A stretch of DNA of 64,000 bases from Profundibacter amoris (GTDB lineage Bacteria; Pseudomonadota; Alphaproteobacteria; Rhodobacterales; Rhodobacteraceae), in NCBI RefSeq assembly GCF_003544895.1, contig NZ_CP032125.1, positions 124,001 through 188,000 of the forward strand, in the 5' to 3' direction. Under the pieces are notes generated by a model. It ran no database searches, had not been told where the DNA came from, and was given only the letters and a program-made list of their open reading frames with translations. Positions within the stretch are counted from its first letter, which is position 1; each line of letters opens with the position of its first letter. Positions 53,314-60,440 of the stretch are shown here, in pieces. Position numbers and translations under genes: made by a program.

Positions 53314-56090
53314 TTCTCCTGTTTGCGCAGGGCCAGCACCGCGATGCCGGTCAGGACGGGGCCGAACAGCGCCAGTCGCGCGATGTGGCCCGACAGTTCC
53401 GCCAGCCCCAGCCCCTTGGTAAAGACCCCCACGCTGACGCCCATATACCATGTGGTCGGCCACATCATGCCCATGACATGTGCCGCCCCCTCGAGCGATG
53501 AAACGGGGGTGATCATGCCGGAAAACTGCAAGGTGGGCATGACCGACAGGATGGCGGCGGCAAAAACCGCTGTGACCTGTGTTTTGGCCAGTGTGGACAC
53601 AATCAGCCCGTATCCCGTGGCCGCCACCGCATAAAGCAGCGCGCCGAACACCAGCGCCAGCGGATCCCCCCGCAGGGGCACGCCCAGCACCGTGACCACC
53701 AGCGCCGTCATGATGGCGAAATTCAGCAGGGTGATACCGATATAGACCAGTTGTTTGCCAACCAGAAATTCAATCCGGCTGGTCGGGGTGACATAGAAAT
53801 TGGTGATGGTGCCGATTTCCTTTTCTCGCGCTACGCTGACCGCCATCAGGATGGCGGGAAACAGCAGCAACAGCAGCGGCGGGATCGATGGGCCGATGGC
53901 CGGCAGGCTCTCCATTGCCGGATTATAGCGGAATCGCGGGGCAAGCTGGGCCGGGGGTATCGCATCGGGGCTGCGCGGCACCGCGATCACATCCAGCGCC
54001 AATGCGCCGTCGAATCCCTGGGTCAATACGCTGTTGTGCGCCCCGCTGACATAGCTTTCCACCGTGCCGGCCCGCTGCGTATCGGTGCCGTCGATCCGCG
54101 CCGCGACCTGCGCGGTTTCCCCGCGCCGCAGGCTGCGGCCGAAATCGGGCGGGATTTGCAGCGCCAGCGCCAGTTCCCCGCTTTTCATACGTTCATCCAG
54201 CTCGTCGGCACTCAGGATCGGGGCGTGTTTTTCAAACCAGCCGGTATCGCCAAAGGTTGACAGATAGGCGCGGCTTTCGGGGGTTTGGTCCAGATCATAG
54301 ACCGCATAGGGAATGCTGCGCACCTCTTGCGAGATGCCGAACGACATGATCAGCAACAGGATGGCACTGCCGATAAAGGAAAAGGCCAGCCGCACCGGGT
54401 CACGCCGCACCTGCATCGCCTCGCGCGAGGTATAGGCCAGCAGGCGGCGCAGGCTGAAGCCGCTCTCGCGGGTCTTGCGATCTGTATCTTCGGCGCTGTT
54501 CAGCAGCCCTTCGTCGCTGGTGTCTTCGGGTGGCAGCACATCGCTGATATAGGCGATGAACGCCTCTTCCAGATTTTGCGCGCCGCGTTTCTCGATCAGC
54601 TTGTGCGGCTCGTCCGTGACCAGAACCTGACCGGCATGCATCAGGGAAATGCGGTCACAGCGCATGCCTTCGTCCATAAAATGGGTCGAGATGAAAATTG
54701 TCACCCCGTCACGGCGAGCCAGTTCCAGCAGCAGATTCCAAAAGGCATCGCGCGCCTGCGGGTCCACACCCGAGGTGGGTTCGTCCAGAATCAGGATTTC
54801 GGGTTCGTGGATCACCGCCACAGCCAGCGACAGGCGCTGGCGCAGGCCCAGCGGCAGTTCCGAGGCACGCTGGTCCATATAGGGGCCCAGCCCGAAACGC
54901 GGCACCAGTTCATCCATGCGCTGTCTGGTTTTTGCCCCGCCCAGATGGAACAGACGCGCGTGCAGCACCAGATTTTCGCGCACCGTCAATTCGCCATACA
55001 GCGAAAAGGATTGCGACATAAAGCCGACGCGGTTGCGGGTGCTGATGTCCTGCGCATCCACGGGTTTTCCGAAAATCCATGCCTCGCCATCTGACGCAGG
55101 CAGCAGGCCGGTCAGCATTTTCATCGTGGTGGTTTTGCCGCAGCCGTTTGAGCCGAGGAAGCCGAAAATCTCGCCTTTGGCGATGTCGAAACTGACGTTG
55201 TCAACGGCGGTGAAATCGCCGAAACGCCGCGTCAAGTTGCGCGCGCGGATGGCCGGTTCTGCATCTGCTGGCAGGGTGGTGGCAGCGGGCGGGGCAATGG
55301 CGGGTTTGGCGGCTTGGTCTTGTGGCTCATCCGCGGTCAGCAGGGACACATAAGCGGCCTCGACCGTGTCGGTGCCGGTTTGGGCCATCAGGTCGGCGGG
55401 GCTTGCCTGTGCCAGCACGCGACCGCCGTTCATGGCAACCAGATGGTCGAACAGGGCGGCCTCTTCCATATAGGCGGTGGAAACCAGCACGCTCATTTGC
55501 GGGCGGTCCGCGCGGATGTTGCCGATCAGATCCCAGAACTGGCGGCGCGACAGGGGGTCAACGCCGGTGGTGGGTTCGTCCAGAAGCAGGAAATCGGGGT
55601 CATGGATCAGGGCGGCACACAGGCCCACCTTCTGTTTCATCCCGCCCGACAGTTTGCCGGCGGGGCGGTCAAGGAACGGATAAAGGCCGGTTGCGCGGGT
55701 CAGACGGGTGATGCGGGATTTGCGTTCGGCGGCGTCCAGACCGAACAGTTTGCCAAAGAATTCAAGGTTTTCCAGCAGGCTGAGGTCATGATACAGGTTG
55801 CGCCCCAACCCTTGCGGCATAAAGGCCAGCCGGCGACCGATTTGTGTGCGGTGGCGGGCATTGGACATATCCCCGCCCAGCGTTTCAATCCTGCCGCTTT
55901 GCAGCCTTTTGGCACCGGCCACCAGTCCCATCAGGGTAGATTTCCCCACCCCGTCCGGCCCCAGCAGGCCTACCATTTTGCCGGCAGGCAGAGTCAGGGT
56001 GACGTCCTGCAACGCCATCACCTTGCCATAGGCATGGCTGACCGATGTCAGTTCCGCTGCAGCTTGTGTCCGGCTCGGGGGCTGGGTCAA
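53310..56090 (-). CDS. ABC transporter with two ATPase domains fused to a permease (RbbA-like)
   Basis: A 926-residue fusion. The first ATPase (residues 10-245) has Walker A GPDGVGKST, signature LSGGMKQK and Walker B LLLDEPTTGVD. The second (residues 280-520) has GSNGCGKTTT and Walker B ILILDEPTSGVD, and its signature is a degenerate LPLGLRQR. The C-terminal half (residues 550-926) is an ABC-2 permease with EKEIGTITNFYVTPTSRIE. RbbA of E. coli has the same layout and was linked to ribosomes, but efflux is the more natural role here beside an HlyD gene. It is coupled to both neighbours by ATGA overlaps. Confidence 0.92.
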   Translation of the reverse strand: MTQPPSRTQAAAELTSVSHAYGKVMALQDVTLTLPAGKMVGLLGPDGVGKSTLMGLVAGAKRLQSGRIETLGGDMSNARHRTQIGRRLAFMPQGLGRNLYHDLSLLENLEFFGKLFGLDAAERKSRITRLTRATGLYPFLDRPAGKLSGGMKQKVGLCAALIHDPDFLLLDEPTTGVDPLSRRQFWDLIGNIRADRPQMSVLVSTAYMEEAALFDHLVAMNGGRVLAQASPADLMAQTGTDTVEAAYVSLLTADEPQDQAAKPAIAPPAATTLPADAEPAIRARNLTRRFGDFTAVDNVSFDIAKGEIFGFLGSNGCGKTTTMKMLTGLLPASDGEAWIFGKPVDAQDISTRNRVGFMSQSFSLYGELTVRENLVLHARLFHLGGAKTRQRMDELVPRFGLGPYMDQRASELPLGLRQRLSLAVAVIHEPEILILDEPTSGVDPQARDAFWNLLLELARRDGVTIFISTHFMDEGMRCDRISLMHAGQVLVTDEPHKLIEKRGAQNLEEAFIAYISDVLPPEDTSDEGLLNSAEDTDRKTRESGFSLRRLLAYTSREAMQVRRDPVRLAFSFIGSAILLLIMSFGISQEVRSIPYAVYDLDQTPESRAYLSTFGDTGWFEKHAPILSADELDERMKSGELALALQIPPDFGRSLRRGETAQVAARIDGTDTQRAGTVESYVSGAHNSVLTQGFDGALALDVIAVPRSPDAIPPAQLAPRFRYNPAMESLPAIGPSIPPLLLLLFPAILMAVSVAREKEIGTITNFYVTPTSRIEFLVGKQLVYIGITLLNFAIMTALVVTVLGVPLRGDPLALVFGALLYAVAATGYGLIVSTLAKTQVTAVFAAAILSVMPTLQFSGMITPVSSLEGAAHVMGMMWPTTWYMGVSVGVFTKGLGLAELSGHIARLALFGPVLTGIAVLALRKQEK

Positions 56091-57118
56091 TTGCCTGTGC
56101 CTCCGGTTGCGGGATCAGGCAGTTCGCCCATCAATGGCGGGGTCAGTCCCTCGGGCCAGTCGGGCAGCCCGTCGGGGCCTGACAGCCGCACCCATGCCAC
56201 CCCGCGCACGCCGGTTTTCACGCGCTCGATCCGGTTTTGCACCAGTTCGGGCGGGATGCGCACACGGATGCGGAACATCAGGCTTTCGCGTTCGGCCAGT
56301 GTTTCTACCTGTTTCGGGGTGAACTGTGCCTGCGGGGCGACAAAGGACACCACGGCCGGAATCGAAACATCCGGCATGACATCGACCACAATGCGCGCAC
56401 CATCCCCGATTTGCAGGCGGGCAGCCGCCGTCGCGGGCAGGAAGAATTCCATATAGACATCTTCCAGACTGACCAGCGTCAACACCTTGCCGCCACTGCC
56501 CACAACCTCGTCCGGCTGGGCCAGACGGTACAGAACGCGGCCAACGGCGGGGGAATAAAGCGTGCTGTCGGCAATCTGGGTCTCGATCTGTTGCAACGCG
56601 GCCTTTTCGGCGTCCACAGCGCGTTTCTGGGCCTCGACACCGGCCTTGGCGGCGTCCAGACCGGCCTCGGACAGTTGGGCTTCGGTGCGTTTGATGTCCA
56701 GCGCTTCTTGCGAAACCACACCTTTGCGGTTCAATTCTTCCGACCGCTTCACTTCGCTTTGGGCAAGGGCCAGTTTGGCCTCGGCTTGGGAAACCCCCGC
56801 TTCGGCCACGGCCACGGCGGCTTGGGCGCTTGCCACAGCCGCCAGCGAGCGCATCCGCTGCGCTTCCAGTTCGGCGGTGTCCATTATCGCCAGCACATCG
56901 CCGGGTTTCACCATGTCGCCTTCGCGCACATTGATGGTTTTGACCCGTCCTGGCAGGCGGGCGGACACGTCGATCAGATCGGCCTCGATCCTGCCATTGC
57001 CGCGGGCGAACCCTTCGGGGGGCAGATCACTGGGGGCCAGAAGCACCTTCCAGGCGGCATAGCCCATGAACGCCGCAATCACGGCGAGGACCAGAAAGAC
57101 GGAAAATTTGCGGGTCAT
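56087..57118 (-). CDS. HlyD-family secretion protein (membrane fusion protein)
   Basis: Periplasmic adaptor of an efflux system, 343 residues. An N-terminal membrane anchor (residues 5-25) is followed by a barrel-sandwich hybrid domain with GNGRIEADLIDVSARLPGRV, a long helical hairpin (residues 85-190, heptad-like Ala/Glu/Gln) and a beta-barrel with AQPDEVVGSGGKVLTLVSLE. The ATG at 57118 has AAGGAGT before it; an upstream in-frame start is not supported. It is the first gene of the three-gene efflux operon. Confidence 0.92.
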   Translation of the reverse strand: MTRKFSVFLVLAVIAAFMGYAAWKVLLAPSDLPPEGFARGNGRIEADLIDVSARLPGRVKTINVREGDMVKPGDVLAIMDTAELEAQRMRSLAAVASAQAAVAVAEAGVSQAEAKLALAQSEVKRSEELNRKGVVSQEALDIKRTEAQLSEAGLDAAKAGVEAQKRAVDAEKAALQQIETQIADSTLYSPAVGRVLYRLAQPDEVVGSGGKVLTLVSLEDVYMEFFLPATAAARLQIGDGARIVVDVMPDVSIPAVVSFVAPQAQFTPKQVETLAERESLMFRIRVRIPPELVQNRIERVKTGVRGVAWVRLSGPDGLPDWPEGLTPPLMGELPDPATGGTGN

Positions 57119-57173
57119 GGTGTTACTCCTTGGGGGCGTGTTGTCTGTGGGCCGGATGTTCGGGGCGCGCGCG

Positions 57174-58028
57174 TCATTCTGGTGGCTTCCCCTGATAGAA
57201 ATCATGCAGAACCTGAACCGCCTGTTCTGCGGTTTCGACGAAAGCGAACAGATCGCGATCCCGGGGCGCGATCACACCTTCGGAAATCAGAAATTCGAAA
57301 TCAACCGCCCGTTGCCAGAATTCCGCCCCGAACAGCACCACTGGCACGCGCTGCATCTTGCGGGTCTGGATCAGGGTCAGGGCCTCGAACAGTTCGTCAA
57401 AGGTGCCAAAGCCGCCGGGGAAGGCCACAAGCGCCTTGGCCCGCATCAGGAAATGCATCTTGCGGATGGCGAAATAGTGGAACCGGAACGCAAGTTCGGG
57501 GGTGATGAACGGGTTTGGTTTTTGTTCACGCGGCAGGGTGATGTTCAGCCCGATCGAGCGCGCTCCGGCCTCGTAGGCGCCCAGATTTGCGGCCTCCATG
57601 ATGCCGGGACCACCGCCGGTGACGACCACGAAATCGCGCCGCTTTTCCTGCTGGAACCGTTTGGAAACCAGCGTGGCAAATTCGCGGGCCTGCTCATAGT
57701 ATCCGGCCTGCCGGTGCTGGCGGAGTGCCACGTTCAGCGCCTTTTGTGCCGCTTCATTGTCGGGGTCTGCAACGCAGGCTTGCTCGGCCTGCTCAAGCCG
57801 AAGCCTTGCCTCTTGCAAGGGCAGGGTTCGGGCACTGCCGAAGACCACCACGGTTGAATTGATCCCGTGCTCATGCAGGGCGCGTTCGGGTTTCAGCAGT
57901 TCCAGCTGCAGGCGTACGGGGCGCAGATCGTCATCGGCCAGCAGGTCTATGTCCTCGTAGGCCAGCCTGTAGGCCGGACTATGCAGGATTTCCTCTTGCA
58001 GGGCTTTGCTCCAGTCACTGTAGCTCAT
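57174..58028 (-). CDS. LOG family protein (TIGR00730-type Rossmann fold)
   Basis: Predicted nucleotide 5'-monophosphate phosphoribohydrolase, 284 residues. The active-site signature PGGFGTFDELFEALTLIQ is near residues 203-220, and GGGPGIMEAANLGAYEAGAR near residues 140-160. The N-terminal extension of about 75 residues is longer than in the minimal LOG proteins and resembles the longer bacterial subgroup. Substrate (AMP or cytokinin-type nucleotides) is not proven. It overlaps the beta-CASP gene by four bases. Confidence 0.93.
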   Translation of the reverse strand: MSYSDWSKALQEEILHSPAYRLAYEDIDLLADDDLRPVRLQLELLKPERALHEHGINSTVVVFGSARTLPLQEARLRLEQAEQACVADPDNEAAQKALNVALRQHRQAGYYEQAREFATLVSKRFQQEKRRDFVVVTGGGPGIMEAANLGAYEAGARSIGLNITLPREQKPNPFITPELAFRFHYFAIRKMHFLMRAKALVAFPGGFGTFDELFEALTLIQTRKMQRVPVVLFGAEFWQRAVDFEFLISEGVIAPRDRDLFAFVETAEQAVQVLHDFYQGKPPE

Positions 58029-59446
58029 GATTCAAGCCTTCGGGTTTGCGGATTCCACGTAACGGTCTGCCCGTGTTCGGGAACCAGTGTTTTCCAGCCA
58101 TAGCGGTTTTTCAGCAGACCGGAAAATTCCTCGGCAGCCTTGGCTTCGCCATGCACCACAAAAACCTGTTCGGGCGCGGTTTTGAAATGGCTCGCCCATT
58201 CCAGCAGTGCCGCCTGATCCGCATGGGCGGAAAAGCCGTTCAGGGTGTGGATGCTGGCATTGACCGGAATTTCATCACCAAAAATGCGCACAACGGGGGC
58301 ACCATCAACCAGCCGGCGGCCCAAAGTGCCCTCGGCCTGATAACCGGTGATCAGTATGCTGCACTGCGGGCGCGGCAGATTGTTGCGCAGGTGGTGGCGG
58401 ATGCGCCCTGCGTTGCACATGCCGCTGGCGGAAATGATAATCGCGCCGGACCGGATCTGGTTCAGGGCTTTGGATTCGTCAACGCTGGCGGTGAAATGCA
58501 GATAGGGCAGGTCTGTGCCTTCGTCATGCCATTCGACCAGATCGCGCGCCTGTTCGTCAAACAGCTCGAAATGCTTTTTGGTGATTTCGGTCGCTTTTGA
58601 CGCCATCGGGCTGTCCACGAATATCTTCAAATCATGCAGGCGGCCCTGACGGGTCAGGCGGTGCAGGTGATACAGGATTTCCTGCGTGCGCCCCACGGCA
58701 AAGGCCGGCACGATCACATTGCCGCCCTTGACGTTCAGGGTGTTGTCCACCACTTCGGCCAGTTCTTTCAACGTGTCGTCATGGCTTTTGTGCATCCGGT
58801 TGCCGTAAGTGGATTCGATAAACAGGATGTCGGCATCCCCGATCGGGGTCGGGTCGCGCAGGATCGGGCGGTGGGGCTGCCCCAGATCGCCGCTGAACAC
58901 GATTTTGGTTTCCTTGCCGCCTTCGGTCACCCAGACCTCGATAATGGCAGACCCCAGAATATGCCCCGCATCGCGGAACCGGCAGCGCACATCGCTGCGC
59001 GGGGTGACTTGGCTGTCGTAAGCCACCGGCTGTAACAGGGCCAGCGCCGCTTTGGCATCGTCGATGCTATAGGCGGGGGTGGCATCGTCCACCTTTTTGC
59101 CACGGGCGTGACGGCGCGCACGTTTGGCATCGGTTTCCTGAATATAGGCGCTGTCGGGCAGCAGAACCTGCAACAGGTCCGCTGTGGCGGCAGTGGTATA
59201 GATCGGCCCCTCGTATCCGTTGCGGGCCAGTTTGGGCAACAACCCGCTGTGGTCGATATGGGCATGGGTCAGCAGCACGAAATCTATCGTGGCCACATCG
59301 AAACCAAAGGGTTCACGGTTGCGCGCCATCGCTTCAGGGCTTCCCTGGATCATGCCGCAATCCACCAGAAAGCGGCGGGCACCGGTTTCAACCAGATAAC
59401 ATGATCCCGTGACTTCGCGGGCGGCTCCTAGAAAACTGATCTTCAT
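58025..59446 (-). CDS. MBL-fold metallo-hydrolase with beta-CASP RNA specificity domain
   Basis: Predicted RNA-processing nuclease of the CPSF-73/TTHA0252 type, 473 residues. The metal motif HAHIDHSG lies at residues 60-67, with SGDLG near 190 and ESTYGNR near 210. The beta-CASP part has FAVGRTQEILYHL, MASKATEITKKHFELF, ASGMCNAGRIRHHL and the C-terminal FSAHADQAALLEW and VVHGEAKAAEEF. It is the first gene of the pair with the LOG gene, with a GAGGAACC ribosome binding site. Confidence 0.95.
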   Translation of the reverse strand: MKISFLGAAREVTGSCYLVETGARRFLVDCGMIQGSPEAMARNREPFGFDVATIDFVLLTHAHIDHSGLLPKLARNGYEGPIYTTAATADLLQVLLPDSAYIQETDAKRARRHARGKKVDDATPAYSIDDAKAALALLQPVAYDSQVTPRSDVRCRFRDAGHILGSAIIEVWVTEGGKETKIVFSGDLGQPHRPILRDPTPIGDADILFIESTYGNRMHKSHDDTLKELAEVVDNTLNVKGGNVIVPAFAVGRTQEILYHLHRLTRQGRLHDLKIFVDSPMASKATEITKKHFELFDEQARDLVEWHDEGTDLPYLHFTASVDESKALNQIRSGAIIISASGMCNAGRIRHHLRNNLPRPQCSILITGYQAEGTLGRRLVDGAPVVRIFGDEIPVNASIHTLNGFSAHADQAALLEWASHFKTAPEQVFVVHGEAKAAEEFSGLLKNRYGWKTLVPEHGQTVTWNPQTRRLES

Positions 59447-59485
59447 GGCGGTTCCTCGCTAGTACAGTGTGTATTTGATCACACC

Positions 59486-59514
59486 TTGCAAGTAATAGAT
59501 CAATAACCTATTTC
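59486..59514 (+). promoter_or_regulatory. Possible promoter of the small secreted protein gene
   Basis: TTGCAA (59486-59491), a 17-base spacer and TATTTC (59509-59514) form a moderate promoter about 50 bases upstream of the ATG at 59566. Confidence 0.4.
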
Positions 59515-59565
59515 AAGAAATGCGACACACTATTTCCATACCGTCTACTTTCAAGGAGACATATC

Positions 59566-59919
59566 ATGCGCAAACTGACCACAGCCCTTGCCCTTACCGC
59601 AGCCACTTTGACGGTTACCGCCCTTCCGGCCACGGCCGAAATTTTGTCCAGAGACCGGATCGCAAAGGAAATTATCGGCAAACCCCTGACCACATCGCGC
59701 AAGGGGATGACCGTTCATTTACAGTATAACACGAATGGAACGGTACGGATGAAAGCCTTTATCATTTCCGGTAGCGGCACATGGAAATACAATGACGACG
59801 GGATTTGCATGAATATGACAAGTGGTCCGAAAAAAGGCGAAACCTGTGTAACCTTTGAACATCTGGGCGGCAATGAATACCGCAATTCCGAAGGGATGGT
59901 TCTGGCGGTTCAGGAATAG
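59566..59919 (+). CDS. Small secreted protein of unknown function
   Basis: I do not recognise this family with certainty. The 117-residue protein has a signal peptide (residues 1-24, MRKLTTALALTAATLTVTAL then PATAE) and a mature part with two cysteines (GICMNMTSGPKKGETCVTFE) that could form a disulfide, and short beta-strand-like segments. This resembles small periplasmic barrel proteins of the DUF995 type in other alphaproteobacteria, but the match is weak. It is monocistronic and followed by a MITE-like element. Confidence 0.8.
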   Translation: MRKLTTALALTAATLTVTALPATAEILSRDRIAKEIIGKPLTTSRKGMTVHLQYNTNGTVRMKAFIISGSGTWKYNDDGICMNMTSGPKKGETCVTFEHLGGNEYRNSEGMVLAVQE

Positions 59920-59977
59920 TCGATCTTGCATGATTGCCAATATGCGCAGTTGATTGTGATCTGCACAGGCCCTGCCC

Positions 59978-60246
59978 CTAGGGCGTAGACCTATAAACCC
60001 TACGCCACTGGCGGGATTGTCGCAAAATATCAACGACTTGGGGTGCGCCGGAAATAGTGGTTCTATTTCCAAACGCCCCAAGCCGTTGAGATGAAGCGTC
60101 AACCCCGTCCTTCGGATTTGGCGGATTTTCCCCGTGAGAACAGCTTAACTCGCTGATAATCAACCAGATTACGGCACTCGTTAAGCTATCCTCACAGACA
60201 AAATCCGCCAAACCAGTGGTGCAGGGTTTATAGGTCTACGCCCTAG
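59978..60246. mobile_element. MITE-like element with 30-bp inverted ends and CTAG target duplication
   Basis: The left end (from 59982) and the right end (to 60242) are inverted repeats of 30 bp with two mismatches, starting GGCGTAGACCTATAAACCC. Both sides are flanked by CTAG (59978-59981 and 60243-60246), as expected for a 4-bp target duplication, though CTAG is palindromic so this alone is not proof. The 261-bp interior has no transposase frame and holds two more imperfect inverted repeats (GGAAATAG/CTATTTCC and GGCGGATTTT/AAAATCCGCC with adjoining GTGAG...CTTAAC). The whole element can fold into a long hairpin. It accounts for most of the 323-base gap after 59919. Confidence 0.75.
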
Positions 60247-60440
60247 GCAATTGGGGGCAACCGGACCAGTTCATTTTGCACGAACATATCAAAACGATGT
60301 AAATCGGCCCGCAGCCAGCGCGATGGCCCATACGGGGTTCCGAAGCTGCGCGACAGTAACACACGCTCGGCCGCGTGTTTCAGCGTTGCATACATCGCCC
60401 GTAGCAAAAGCCGCCAGACCAAGGACGGGCGCGCATTCAT
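60243..60440 (-). CDS. Small protein coupled to the copper ATPase gene
   Basis: A 65-residue basic frame that I do not recognise. It starts at an ATG overlapping the stop of the copper ATPase gene (ATGA, 60437-60440), which argues for translational coupling. It has no signal peptide, and contains Arg-rich stretches (RLLLRAMYATLKHAAERVLL). Its TAG stop lies in the CTAG that borders the MITE, and the stop would exist with or without the insertion. It may be a genuine small gene or a chance frame. Confidence 0.4.
   Translation of the reverse strand: MNARPSLVWRLLLRAMYATLKHAAERVLLSRSFGTPYGPSRWLRADLHRFDMFVQNELVRLPPIA

Noticed and set aside
53751-56456. Long plus-strand frames opposite the RbbA-like and HlyD genes
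   Set aside because: They are Gly/Gln/His/Arg-rich shadow frames with no start signals. The minus-strand genes have clear motifs.
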